Positions 1 to 8,175 are shown, counted from the first letter of the stretch. The stretch is DNA of 34,933 bases from Steroidobacteraceae bacterium (GCA_019187495.1 JABAQN010000009.1:1-34933), one strand, 5' to 3'. Program-made: numbers and translations. Notes: generated by a model not told the origin, from the sequence alone.

Positions 1-472
1 CGAACTGCTTCTCGCCCTCGAGCCACCAGTGTCCCGCCTCGCGCCAGGCCCGCAGCGCAACCTGCCTCGGGTCGTGGCGTGGTGTCTCCTCGAGCGCGAG
101 GGCGAACAGCGCCTCGCCAGAGGCGATCTTCGGCAGCCAGGCCTCGCGCTGCGCCTCAGACGCTGCCTCAGTGAGCAGGCCCGCGCCCAGCACCACGGTC
201 GACAGCAGCGGCGTGGCCGCGAGCGTACGGCCGGCCTGTTCGAACACGGCGCCGAGTCCCGCGTAGCCCACGCCGAGGCCGCCGTGCGCTTCGGGCAACG
301 CGGCCGCCGGCCAGCCGAGCCCGGCGATGTCGCGCCACAGCTGCGGGTCGTAGCCGCGCGCGTCGCGGCGATCACGCAGCGCGCGCAGCGCCGCGACCGG
401 TGCGCGGGCAGCCAGGAAGTCCCGTGCGCTGTCGCGCAACAGGCGTTGTTCGTCATTCAGCAGCAGTGTCAT
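1..472 (-). CDS. Acyl-CoA dehydrogenase, N-terminal part (cut by window edge)
   Basis: The first 157 codons are visible; the rest lies beyond base 1. The start MTLLLNDEQRLLRDSARDFL is the usual helical N-terminal domain of flavin-dependent acyl-CoA dehydrogenases, followed by the GLGWPAAALPEAHGG segment and the typical stretch leading towards the middle beta domain. These enzymes introduce a 2,3 double bond into acyl-CoA thioesters in the cytosol. The ATG has a GAGGG-like ribosome site a few bases upstream and lies 7 bp after the stop of a second acyl-CoA dehydrogenase, so the two are almost certainly cotranscribed. Adjacent dissimilar pairs of this kind often form heteromeric enzymes in steroid side-chain degradation (ChsE1/ChsE2 type). 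That assignment is inference, and the catalytic half cannot be seen. Confidence 0.88.
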   Translation of the reverse strand, partial: MTLLLNDEQRLLRDSARDFLAARAPVAALRALRDRRDARGYDPQLWRDIAGLGWPAAALPEAHGGLGVGYAGLGAVFEQAGRTLAATPLLSTVVLGAGLLTEAASEAQREAWLPKIASGEALFALALEETPRHDPRQVALRAWREAGHWWLEGEKQF

Positions 473-479
473 CGCACCC

Positions 480-1652
480 TCACGCCGGCAACCCGAGCAC
501 GCGCCGGGCGATGATGTTGAGCTGGATCTCCGAAGCGCCGCCGGCAATGGTGTACGACTTGGTATAGAGCCACATCCGGCAGACCGCGCGCTCGTCGGCC
601 GTGAAGTCGTCGCCCTCCATCGCGAGGCCGCGCTGTCCCATCAGCTGCTGCAGCAGCTCGTACTTGGCGGATTCCTGCTCCGTCTGCACGAGCTTCATGA
701 TGGCGCCGAGCGCCGCGACATCTTCGCGCGCGATCGCCATTTCCTTCAGGCGCCGGGCGGTGAGTGCAAACGCCTGCTGGTCCATCAGCGCCGCGGCGAC
801 ACGATCCCGCCACACCGGCCCCGCGGCCGCGAGATACGGCGCCGCGATCGCGAGCGCGTCGAGCGTGGGCGCGCCACCCTCGCTGAAGGTCGCCATGGCC
901 GCCCGTTCGTGCTCGAGCAGCCGCTTCGCAACCCGCCAGCCCTGGTTCACGCCGCCGATCACATGCCGGGCCGGCACGCGCACGGCATCGAAGAACACCT
1001 GGCAGAACTCCGACTTGCCGCTGATCAGCTCGATCGGGCGCACCGAGACCCCGGGCGAACGCATGTCGAGCAGGATGAAACTGATGCCCTGCTGCTTTTT
1101 CGCCTGCGGGTCGGTGCGCACGAGCGCATACATCCAGTCGGCCTTGTCTCCCTGGCTGGTCCAGATCTTCTGGCCCGTGATGACGAAATCGTCTCCGTCG
1201 CGCACGGCCGCGGTCCTGAGGCTCGCGAGGTCCGAACCCGCGTTCGGCTCCGAGAAGCCCTGGCACCAGCGTACTTCACCGCGCGCCATCGGCACGAGGT
1301 GCTCGCGCTTCTGCTCCTCGGTGCCGAACTCGAGCAGCACGGGCCCCAGCATCCAGATGCCGAGGTTGTACTGCGGCTGCCGGCAACCGAGCGCGCGCAT
1401 CTCCTGCTCGAGGATCCGCTGTTCGCGCGGGCCGAGCCCGCCGCCACCGAATTCCCTGGGCCACCCCGGGACGAGCCAGCCGCGCTCGCGCATGCGCTCG
1501 AACCAGGCGCGCTGGTCGTCGCTGTGGAACGTGATGCGCGAACCTCCCCACACCATGTCCGCATCATTCCGGATCGGCAGGCGCATCGAGGGCGGGCAAT
1601 TGGCCTCGAGCCATTGCCTCGCTTCGGCACGGAACGCATCACTCTCGCTCAC
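480..1652 (-). CDS. Acyl-CoA dehydrogenase (390 aa)
   Basis: Full-length flavoprotein of the acyl-CoA dehydrogenase family, which oxidises acyl-CoA to enoyl-CoA and passes electrons to ETF. The diagnostic middle-domain signature WCQGFSEPNAGSDLASL is present, followed by ITGQKIWTSQGDKADW. The C-terminus carries the family segment AGGASEIQLNIIARRVLGLP. The start is GTG: its GTGA overlaps the TGA of the upstream hydrolase, and AGGAG lies 8 bases upstream. An open frame continues upstream of this GTG but is Arg/Ala-rich shadow sequence of the hydrolase gene. The length of 390 residues is normal. The next gene, 7 bp downstream, is another acyl-CoA dehydrogenase. The substrate is unknown; a CoA-activated steroid side chain or branched acyl chain fits the neighbourhood. 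Confidence 0.92.
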   Translation of the reverse strand: MSESDAFRAEARQWLEANCPPSMRLPIRNDADMVWGGSRITFHSDDQRAWFERMRERGWLVPGWPREFGGGGLGPREQRILEQEMRALGCRQPQYNLGIWMLGPVLLEFGTEEQKREHLVPMARGEVRWCQGFSEPNAGSDLASLRTAAVRDGDDFVITGQKIWTSQGDKADWMYALVRTDPQAKKQQGISFILLDMRSPGVSVRPIELISGKSEFCQVFFDAVRVPARHVIGGVNQGWRVAKRLLEHERAAMATFSEGGAPTLDALAIAAPYLAAAGPVWRDRVAAALMDQQAFALTARRLKEMAIAREDVAALGAIMKLVQTEQESAKYELLQQLMGQRGLAMEGDDFTADERAVCRMWLYTKSYTIAGGASEIQLNIIARRVLGLPA

Positions 1653-2704
1653 CAATGCATCTCCTCGTCCGCCGCGGCCTTCGTGACGTTGTAGCGGAAA
1701 ATGTCGTCCGGATCGAGTCTCCGCCCGATCAATCCGCGATGGCGCAGCCAGGACAGATGCGCCGTGGTCTCGCCGAGCGCCATCAGGTCGTTCGCCGCGC
1801 CGCGCAGGTGAGGATACAGCGCCAGCATGGCCTCGTAAGCCGTGCATTCTCCCTGCTCGGCCAGCCGGCGCTGCAGGGTCTCCAATTGCTGCCGGTGGTG
1901 GTCGCGCAACTGCTGCACGCGTACCTGCGCACCGCGGAAGACCTTCTGGTGCGAGGGCAGCACGAGCGTGTCGTCCCGGCAGCGCTCGAGCCGGTCGAGC
2001 GACTCGAGCCACAGTGCGAGCGGATTGCCGTCGGGCTCGAAGGCATTGACCATCACGTTGGAGGTGATCCCCGGCAACAGCTGGTCGCCGCCGATCAGCA
2101 GGCCGTCCTGGCCACTGTACAGGCAGACGTGCTCGGGCGAATGACCCTCGCCGATGATGACCTTCCAGCGGCGCGGACCGATCGTGAGCACATCGCCCGC
2201 TCGCAACCGGCGGAACTGGTCGAGCCGCGGTGGCAGGAAGGGGTCGCTGCCGAGCGCCGCAAACACACGCGTGGCGCGCTCCGCCGGCATCCCGGCTTGC
2301 GCGAAGAAACGACGTTCCTCGGGCTGCAGCACGATCTCGGTCACCCGCGCGAACATCCGCATCATCAGGAACTCGCCGAGCGACATGTAGAGCGGCACCT
2401 TGAAGCGCTCGCCCAGCCAGCTCGCGAGTCCCGCATGATCATAGTGGAAGTGCGTGCACACGACGGCCTCGACCGGCGCGCCGTCCAGGTTCTGCGTGAT
2501 GACCCGTTCCCACAGCGCGCGCGTCTCGTCGGTCGGCAGGCCCGTGTCGACGATCGTCCAGCCATCGTCACCGCGCAGCAGCCAGACATTGATGTGATCG
2601 AGCGCGATCGGCATCCTGATGCGCATCCACAGCACGCCCGGCGCCACTTCGGTGAGCGCGCCATCCGTGCGCGGCGGTGCGACGGGAAACTCCAGTTCTG
2701 TCAT
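1649..2704 (-). CDS. MBL-fold metallo-hydrolase (351 aa)
   Basis: A cytosolic metallo-beta-lactamase-fold hydrolase; there is no signal peptide. The metal-binding signature THFHYDHAG (HxHxDH, residues 85-90) is intact, followed by GEGHSPEHV and GGDQLLPGI, which supply the later His and Asp ligands. The C-terminal 90 residues are helical and resemble the extension of the MBL proteins related to LACTB2. Such proteins commonly hydrolyse thioesters or lactones. As first gene of a run leading into two acyl-CoA dehydrogenases, an acyl-CoA thioesterase or ring-lactone hydrolase role is plausible, but this is inference. The ATG is chosen because the protein begins directly at the conserved fold, whereas the in-frame upstream extension is a low-complexity shadow of the divergent cytochrome gene. 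The stop overlaps the next start as GTGA. Confidence 0.85.
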   Translation of the reverse strand: MTELEFPVAPPRTDGALTEVAPGVLWMRIRMPIALDHINVWLLRGDDGWTIVDTGLPTDETRALWERVITQNLDGAPVEAVVCTHFHYDHAGLASWLGERFKVPLYMSLGEFLMMRMFARVTEIVLQPEERRFFAQAGMPAERATRVFAALGSDPFLPPRLDQFRRLRAGDVLTIGPRRWKVIIGEGHSPEHVCLYSGQDGLLIGGDQLLPGITSNVMVNAFEPDGNPLALWLESLDRLERCRDDTLVLPSHQKVFRGAQVRVQQLRDHHRQQLETLQRRLAEQGECTAYEAMLALYPHLRGAANDLMALGETTAHLSWLRHRGLIGRRLDPDDIFRYNVTKAAADEEMHW

Positions 2705-2837
2705 GCAACCCAGTCTATGCAGCACCCCGGGGGCGACCCCTCGTCCAAACAGACGAGAACGGCGCGCGCATTCTGGCGCAGACTTCACCACCGCGTGCAT
2801 CCACCCGCACGCCCACCCGGAACCGAGGAGCAAGCCA

Positions 2838-3332
2838 ATGACACTTTCCGCCTCCATCAAGATTCTGCCGCTCGCGATGGCAGCCGCCCTCCTCGCGCAA
2901 GGTTGCGCGAAGAAGGAGCCCGCCGCCGCGAGTGCGCCGGAGTCCACCGCTGCCACGGCACCTGCGCCGGCGTCCGAGGCGGCACCCGCCGCAACACCGG
3001 CTGCGGCGCCTGTCGCCGCCGCCACCGGCGACACCGCCGCGGGCGAGAAAGTGTTCAAGACCTACTGCGTCACCTGCCACGGCGCCAAGGGCGAAGGCAA
3101 CGGCCCGGCGGCGGCGGGCCTGAATCCGAAACCTGCGGACTTCGCGATCGGTGCTTTCAAGTACGACGTCAACGGCAACGGCACGAAGGGCGACATCGAC
3201 GACATCAAGGCGATCGTGCACGACGGCGCCGCGAAGCACGGCGGCTCGCCGCTGATGACGCCGTGGCCGATGATTCCACCGGACCAGTTGCAGTCGCTCG
3301 CCGAGTACGTCAAGTCCCTGCAGCACAGCTGA
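2838..3332 (+). CDS. Small c-type cytochrome, probable lipoprotein
   Basis: A 164-residue secreted monoheme cytochrome c. It starts with a short basic and hydrophobic signal ending in LLAQGC (Cys23). Gln in the -2 position makes this only an approximate lipobox, so lipidation is probable rather than certain. A roughly 40-residue Ala/Pro-rich linker follows, typical of a tether from the membrane into the periplasm. The heme attachment motif CVTCH is at residues 77-81, and the LMTPWPM region near residues 139-145 likely supplies the distal Met ligand. The domain is a class I cytochrome c of the cytochrome c oxidase/CbaA type. The role is presumably electron transfer from a periplasmic or membrane dehydrogenase. 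The ATG has an upstream GAGGAG. It is divergent from the MBL hydrolase and convergent with the HsdA-like gene. Confidence 0.88.
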   Translation: MTLSASIKILPLAMAAALLAQGCAKKEPAAASAPESTAATAPAPASEAAPAATPAAAPVAAATGDTAAGEKVFKTYCVTCHGAKGEGNGPAAAGLNPKPADFAIGAFKYDVNGNGTKGDIDDIKAIVHDGAAKHGGSPLMTPWPMIPPDQLQSLAEYVKSLQHS

Positions 3333-3343
3333 AGGCACGGTAC

Positions 3344-3373
3344 GGGTGGCGCGCGGCTCGCGCGCGACCACCC
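3344..3373. terminator. Possible bidirectional hairpin terminator
   Basis: Between two convergent stop codons lies an inverted repeat with GGGTGG and CCACCC outer arms and CGCGCG inner arms around a GCT loop, with one bulged base. There is no T-run on either strand, so the assignment rests on position and stem strength only. Confidence 0.4.
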
Positions 3374-3386
3374 TCGCCGCCCACGC

Positions 3387-4160
3387 TCAGAAGGTCTCGG
3401 GGCGATTCATCGCATCGACGCCACCATCGACGAAGACCTGCGCGCCGTGCACATAGCTGGCGCCGGGCCCGAGCAGGAACTCGATCGTCGCCGCAATCTC
3501 GTCAGCTTTCGCGCGCCGTCCGATCGGCGCGACGAAATCCCTGATGGCTTTCCCGTAGAGCGGGTCCGCAAGTCCCGCCTGCAGCAGCGGCGTCTCCACC
3601 GCGCCGGGCGCCACGGTGTTCAGCCGCACGCCGAGGCGACCCCATTCGACGACGCGTCGCCGCACCGCCACCGTCAGCGCATTCTTCGCCCCCGAGTATG
3701 CGACGTGCCCGGCATGGGTACCCGCACCGGCAAGCACCTCGGCCACCTTCGCTTCATCGCCTGACTCGAGCGCGCGGCCGATCGGGTTGGTCGCCCACGT
3801 GACCTGGACGGACGACACGGAAGACACGACGACCGTGGCGGGCGACTCGCCACGCGCGAGCGCGCCCAGCAGGCCGTCCATCATGGCGACGGCGCCGGCA
3901 TAATTGACGGTCGCGATTTTGAGGTGCGGCTTCACCGTTGCGCCGAGCCCGGCGCACAACACGAGGCCATCGAGCCGGCCCCCCGAGCGCTCGAGCACCG
4001 CGGCCACCGCGGCGGCACGGCCATCCGCCTGCGACAGGTCGGCGACGATGTCCGCATCGTCGACATCGATGCCGAGAATGGCGTGGCCGCTCGCACGCAG
4101 CCGCGCGGCTGTTGCGGCGCCAATGCCCGACCTGGAACCCGTGATGGCGATGAGTGGCAT
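3387..4160 (-). CDS. hsdA: 3-alpha-hydroxysteroid dehydrogenase/carbonyl reductase-like SDR
   Basis: A classical short-chain dehydrogenase of 257 residues that strongly resembles Comamonas testosteroni HsdA, which interconverts 3-alpha-hydroxy and 3-keto steroids with NAD(P). The cofactor loop TGSRSGIG is at residues 7-14, DGLVLCAGLG near 64-73, and the catalytic triad Ser114, Tyr155 and Lys159 falls at the numbering I recall for the Comamonas enzyme. The segments NTVAPGAVETPLLQAGL and SYVHGAQVFVDGG are also characteristic. The length matches the family exactly and there is no secretion signal, so it acts in the cytosol. The ATG was chosen because it gives this exact length; the open frame upstream overlaps the divergent SDR gene. 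It is the best evidence that this region handles steroid-like substrates. Family recognition is from memory, without an alignment. Confidence 0.87.
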   Translation of the reverse strand: MPLIAITGSRSGIGAATAARLRASGHAILGIDVDDADIVADLSQADGRAAAVAAVLERSGGRLDGLVLCAGLGATVKPHLKIATVNYAGAVAMMDGLLGALARGESPATVVVSSVSSVQVTWATNPIGRALESGDEAKVAEVLAGAGTHAGHVAYSGAKNALTVAVRRRVVEWGRLGVRLNTVAPGAVETPLLQAGLADPLYGKAIRDFVAPIGRRAKADEIAATIEFLLGPGASYVHGAQVFVDGGVDAMNRPETF

Positions 4161-4184
4161 GTCGTGCTCCGTTCGAGTGCAGCG

Positions 4185-4198
4185 TGACACGATGACAC
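4185..4198. promoter_or_regulatory. Direct repeat between divergent SDR genes
   Basis: TGACAC-GA-TGACAC is a perfect 6-bp direct repeat with 8-bp periodicity inside the 64-bp divergent intergenic region. It could be a regulator site controlling both genes. It overlaps an alternative ATG (4192) for the plus-strand SDR. Chance occurrence is possible. Confidence 0.25.
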
Positions 4199-4224
4199 AT
4201 CTGCACCTAAGCTGCCCAACCACC

Positions 4225-5082
4225 ATGGAAGATCGATCCACGAGAACCGGGTCGCCGGTTGTCCTCATCACCGGCGCGAGCCGCGGCATCGGCGCGGCGG
4301 CGGCGAGTGCATTCGCCCGCAGGGGCTGGCGCATCGCCATCACGGCGCGGACCGTGAACGAAGGGCAGCGACTCGACCACCAGCTGCGCCGTCCCGACGG
4401 CACACCGATGGCGGGAAGCCTGGCTTCCACCGCCGCCGCGGTGCGTGAACTCGGTGCGGACGTGTTCGCGCACCCGATGGACCTGATGGACACGGGATCG
4501 CTCGACACCGCCTTCGACGCGGTGCTCGCGCACTACGGCCGCGTCGATGCGCTGCTGAACAATGCCGTCTACCAGGACCGCGAGTCGAACGCGTTGCTGC
4601 ACGAACTGACGGAAGAAGCGCTGCAGCGCACGTTGCGTGGCAACGTCCTCGCGCCGTTCCATCTCGTGCGCCGCGTGCTGCCGGTCATGGTCGCCCAGGG
4701 CGGCGGCCGGATCATCAACATGAGTTCAGGCGCCGGCATGTACGATCCACCGGTACCCGCCGACCAGGGCGCGTGGGGTTACGCCTATGGCGCGTCGAAG
4801 GCGGCGCTCGCGCGCCTGGCGGGTTGCATCAATGTCGAATACGGTCCCAGGGGCATTCGCGCGCTCACGGTGAATCCCGGTCTCGTGAGCACCGAATCCG
4901 CGATCACTGCGCTCGGCGAGGGAGGCGTGCTCGAGCAGCGCTTCGGTGCCACGACACCCGAGGCCATCGCCGTGGCGCTGTGCTGGCTCGCCAGCGACGA
5001 CCCGGACGCGGCTGCACTCGCCTCGAGCCCGAAAATGCTCGATCTGCAGCGCCTGATCCGCGAAGGGCGCATCCGCGCCTGA
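4225..5082 (+). CDS. Short-chain dehydrogenase/reductase
   Basis: A 285-residue SDR. The Rossmann loop TGASRGIG (about residues 16-23) identifies an NAD(P)-dependent enzyme. RVDALLNNAVYQ gives the NNA motif, IINMSSGAG the catalytic Ser region and YAYGASKAALA the YxxxK pair. An insert of about 15 residues after ITARTVNEGQ, containing DGTPMAGSL, is longer than in minimal SDRs. It is separated by 64 bp from the divergent HsdA-like gene, so the two are probably coregulated, and a second steroid or alcohol oxidoreductase is a reasonable guess. The substrate is unknown. The chosen ATG is the nearest to the conserved fold; an in-frame ATG at 4192 would add 11 residues. It converges with the carboxyltransferase with an 11-bp gap. 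Confidence 0.85.
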   Translation: MEDRSTRTGSPVVLITGASRGIGAAAASAFARRGWRIAITARTVNEGQRLDHQLRRPDGTPMAGSLASTAAAVRELGADVFAHPMDLMDTGSLDTAFDAVLAHYGRVDALLNNAVYQDRESNALLHELTEEALQRTLRGNVLAPFHLVRRVLPVMVAQGGGRIINMSSGAGMYDPPVPADQGAWGYAYGASKAALARLAGCINVEYGPRGIRALTVNPGLVSTESAITALGEGGVLEQRFGATTPEAIAVALCWLASDDPDAAALASSPKMLDLQRLIREGRIRA

Positions 5083-5093
5083 TCACCTGCGCC

Positions 5094-6614
5094 TCAGGGC
5101 GCGATGGCACGCACGAGCGTCGGTCGCACTTCGCCGGTGAGGCGCTCCTCGGCCAGGGTGAGCCCCTGAAGCAGCGCATTGCGCAGGTCGCGCGGATCGA
5201 TCACGTCGTCGTAAGCGAGGCGATCCGCGGCCGCGAACGCACCACCCGCCTGCTCCGCGGCCACGCGCGCACGCGCGGCATCGCCGAGTTTCGCGGCGGT
5301 CGCACCGCTCGCGGCGGGCATCGAACCCAGCGTGACCGCCGGGAACGCGAGCGAGAGCGTCTGCCCGTCGAACGGGTTCATGGCCATGATCGAGGAGCCG
5401 AAGCCAAACGCCTTTCGCAGCGTGACGTGAAGCTTCGGCACGCAAAGTCGATGCTGTGCCACGAACATGCGCGCGGCGTGTCGCAACGCGCCGGACTTTT
5501 CCGCCGCCGTGCCGGCCATCACGCCGGGGTTGTCGGCGAGGAACACCACGGGCAGGTGGAAGGCATTGGCGACATCCATGAAGCGCGCGGCCTTGTCCGC
5601 GGCGGCCGCATCCACGGCTCCCGCATTCACGCCCGGGTCGTTGGCCACGATGGCAACGCTGCGCCCGCCGAGACGGGCGAGCGCAGTGATCACCGCCGCA
5701 CCATGGCGTGGCTGGATCTCGAGCAGTGTGCCCTCGTCGGCGAGGAGCGCGAGCACGCTCGCCATCCTGAAGGCCACGCGCGGATCGGGATCGATCAGAT
5801 CGAGAATGCCGTCGAGGCGCCGGAAGTCCGTGTCGGCGCCTTCACTGCGCCGCGGCCTTTCCCACGCATTCAACGGGAAATAGGACAGGTAACGGCGCGC
5901 GAGCGCAATCGCCTCGCGATTGCCTTCCACGAGATTGTGCGCGACCCCGGATTGCACGACGTGCACCTGCGGGCCGCCGAGTTGCTCCTTCGTCACGTCC
6001 TCACCCACCGCCGCCTTGACGATCGGCGGGCCCGCCGCAAACAGCGACGAGTCCCGGGTCATGACCACGAAATCCGACAATGGCGCCGCGAGTGCACTGT
6101 GGCCCGCGGACGCGCCGAGCACGAGACACACGATCGGCACGAGGCCCGAAAGCCCGGCCAGCCCCTGCAGGTCGTTCGGACGGCGCCCGGCATGCTCGTT
6201 CGTGAGCCGGTGGCCGGCGCCCTCGAGCATGAAAACGAGCGGCACGCGTTCCTGCGCCGCCAGCTGCGTGAGGCGATAGCGCTTGTCGGCACCACGATCG
6301 CCGATCGAACCGCCGAGGACCGTGAAGTCCTCCGCGCCTGCCAACACGGGACGGCCCTCCACGAGCCCGAAGCCCGCGATCAGGCCATCGGCCGGTGCGG
6401 GGGCGTCGGTAACCTCGCTCGAAACTCCCGCAAGCGCGCCGATCTCGACGAAGCTTCCCGCATCGAAGAACGCTTCGATTCTCTGCCGGGCGTCGAGCTT
6501 GCCGGAGTCGCGCTGCCGCTCCACACGCGTGGCACCGCCCATCTGCCGGCTGAACGCGCGGCGGCGCTCGAACTCGTCGAGGATTTCCTTCCAGCGTCCC
6601 GTATCAGCCGTCAT
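5094..6614 (-). CDS. Acyl-CoA carboxylase carboxyltransferase-family protein
   Basis: A 506-residue cytosolic protein of the carboxyltransferase (crotonase-fold, PccB/MccB/AccD5-like) family, which moves CO2 from carboxybiotin to an acyl-CoA. The order of family blocks is clear: KLDARQRIEAFFDAGSFVEIG, then GADKRYRLTQLAAQERVPLVFMLEGAG, then LVLGASAGHSALAAPLSDFVVM, then VAIVANDPGVNAGAVD and KAARFMDVANAFHLPVVFLADNPG. Both oxyanion-hole loops differ from the usual form: GAGHR replaces the usual SGGAR, and GASAGHSA replaces the usual GPCAGGA. An altered substrate or reaction is therefore possible. No biotin carboxylase or biotin carrier gene is in the window. The start lies 7 bp after the amidase stop, so they form an operon. 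Supply of methylmalonyl-CoA is possible but not shown. Confidence 0.82.
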   Translation of the reverse strand: MTADTGRWKEILDEFERRRAFSRQMGGATRVERQRDSGKLDARQRIEAFFDAGSFVEIGALAGVSSEVTDAPAPADGLIAGFGLVEGRPVLAGAEDFTVLGGSIGDRGADKRYRLTQLAAQERVPLVFMLEGAGHRLTNEHAGRRPNDLQGLAGLSGLVPIVCLVLGASAGHSALAAPLSDFVVMTRDSSLFAAGPPIVKAAVGEDVTKEQLGGPQVHVVQSGVAHNLVEGNREAIALARRYLSYFPLNAWERPRRSEGADTDFRRLDGILDLIDPDPRVAFRMASVLALLADEGTLLEIQPRHGAAVITALARLGGRSVAIVANDPGVNAGAVDAAAADKAARFMDVANAFHLPVVFLADNPGVMAGTAAEKSGALRHAARMFVAQHRLCVPKLHVTLRKAFGFGSSIMAMNPFDGQTLSLAFPAVTLGSMPAASGATAAKLGDAARARVAAEQAGGAFAAADRLAYDDVIDPRDLRNALLQGLTLAEERLTGEVRPTLVRAIAP

Positions 6615-6621
6615 CGCGCAG

Positions 6622-8175
6622 TCAGAGCTTCGGCCGCCTTGACGCCCAGGGCGCCGCTTCCTCCAGCTGCGCCGCGAGCCTGAGCAGCGTCAGCTCGTCT
6701 CCGAACCGCCCCGCAAACTGTGTTCCGATCGGCAAGCCTTCCTTGTTCCAGTACAGCGGCGCCGACATGGCGGGATGGCCTCCCATGTTGAATACGGACG
6801 TGAACGGACTCGCATTCATCGCCGCCAGCATGTACTTCTCGTAGGGCTGGTCGAGCGACAGTTCGCCGAGCTTCGGGGGCGGCACCGCCGTCGTCGGCGA
6901 CAGGATGAGGTCGTACCGCGCCAGGAATTCATCGAGCACGATGGCGACATGGTCGAGCGCTTCGCGCCCGCGGTAGATCTCCTCTCCCGAGCGCTTCGCC
7001 GCCTGCTGGATGTTCCGCCAGTTGATCGGCTCGAGGTCCGCTTCGGTCACCGCGCGGCCGAGTTCTTTTTCGCGATCACGGATCGCGACGAGCAGGCCGG
7101 TTCCGGTCAGCGCCCCCATCGCCATGCCCATCTCCGCGACCGGCAACTGCGGCGCCGCCGGCTCGACGCCATGGCCGAGCGACTCGCACAGCTTCGCGGT
7201 GCGCTGCACGGCTTCGAGGCAGTCCGGGTGCACGGTCAGGCCGTAGATATGGGTGTCCCAGAGTGCGATGCGCAGCTTTGGGGGCGCCTCGCGATGGCCA
7301 GCGCTGTAATTCGCGGCGCCCACCGGCGGCACGACGCGGCTGCCGGGCTCCGCGCCCTGGCTGATGTCGAGGATCGCCGCGGAATCGCGCACCGAGCGCG
7401 TGATGGCGTGCTGCACGGACAGGCCCATCCAGCCCTCCGTGGCATACGGCCCGTGGGGATTTCGGCCCCGGCTCGTCTTGAGTCCGAACAGGCCGCAGTT
7501 CGATGCCGGAATGCGGATCGACCCGCCGCCATCACTGGCGTGGGCGGCCGGAACGATGCCTGCGGCGACCGCGGCTGCCGCTCCGCCGGATGAACCACCG
7601 GAGGTGTGCCCGAGGTTCCAGGGATTGCGGGTCAGCCCCCAGAGCCGCGATTCGGTCGTCGCGGTCTGCCCGAACTCGGGCGCCGCCGTCTTGCCGAAAA
7701 TCACGAGGCCCCCGCGGCGATAGCGCTCGACCAGCGTGCTGTCGAAGCCCGCCACGGCGTCACGGAAGAACGCGCTGCCGCCGGTCGTGATCGTGCCCTT
7801 CAGGTAGATGCCGAGGTCCTTGAGCAACCACGGTACGCCGGCGAGCGGACCCTGCGGCGCCTGCTTCGCCAGCGCCTCGCGCGCCAGGTTGTAATGTTTC
7901 AGTACAATGGCATTGATGGCCGGGTTGACGGCCTCGGCGCGCGCGATGGCCGCCTCCAGCACTTCGGCGGCACTGGCCTCGCGTTTGCGGATCAGCGCCG
8001 CGAGGCCCACGGCATCCTGCGCCGCGTAGTCTCCATACGGGAGTGGGCGGGCCTTCGCACTTGTCGGGAGACCGAGCGCGGCGCCCGCCACGAGGCTGCC
8101 GCCTGCCTGCAGGAATGTGCGTCGCGGCATGCTGTGGGCGCATTCATCGGTCGGATGTCGGGTGTTCTCGGCCAT
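6622..8175 (-). CDS. Tat-exported amidase (amidase signature family)
   Basis: A 517-residue amidase-signature hydrolase. The triad is visible: Lys119 in PWLLKDLG, cis-Ser195/196 in TSGGSSGG and nucleophile Ser219 in DGGGSIRIPAS. A twin-arginine signal PRRTFLQAGG (Arg18-Arg19), a hydrophobic stretch and an ALGLPTSAKA cleavage region predict export folded to the periplasm, where it would hydrolyse an amide or ester of an incoming substrate. The ATG has a near-perfect AGGAGG about 6 bases upstream; Met16 is an alternative start just before the twin arginines. It is the first gene of a two-gene run with the carboxyltransferase. It is divergent from a TonB-dependent receptor, and the conserved element at 8244-8265 lies between them, so uptake and amide cleavage may be coregulated. 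Its substrate is unknown. Confidence 0.9.
   Translation of the reverse strand: MAENTRHPTDECAHSMPRRTFLQAGGSLVAGAALGLPTSAKARPLPYGDYAAQDAVGLAALIRKREASAAEVLEAAIARAEAVNPAINAIVLKHYNLAREALAKQAPQGPLAGVPWLLKDLGIYLKGTITTGGSAFFRDAVAGFDSTLVERYRRGGLVIFGKTAAPEFGQTATTESRLWGLTRNPWNLGHTSGGSSGGAAAAVAAGIVPAAHASDGGGSIRIPASNCGLFGLKTSRGRNPHGPYATEGWMGLSVQHAITRSVRDSAAILDISQGAEPGSRVVPPVGAANYSAGHREAPPKLRIALWDTHIYGLTVHPDCLEAVQRTAKLCESLGHGVEPAAPQLPVAEMGMAMGALTGTGLLVAIRDREKELGRAVTEADLEPINWRNIQQAAKRSGEEIYRGREALDHVAIVLDEFLARYDLILSPTTAVPPPKLGELSLDQPYEKYMLAAMNASPFTSVFNMGGHPAMSAPLYWNKEGLPIGTQFAGRFGDELTLLRLAAQLEEAAPWASRRPKL

Noticed and set aside
29-514. 161-residue open frame on the plus strand
   Set aside because: Arg/Ala/Gln-rich low-complexity translation with no motif, antisense to clear acyl-CoA dehydrogenase coding sequence.
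1655-3544. Long 629-residue plus-strand frame
   Set aside because: Antisense to the MBL hydrolase, then out of frame with the cytochrome; His/Arg-rich composition typical of a GC-rich shadow.
4773-6683. 636-residue plus-strand frame
   Set aside because: Out-of-frame end of an SDR followed by the antisense of the carboxyltransferase; no family motifs.
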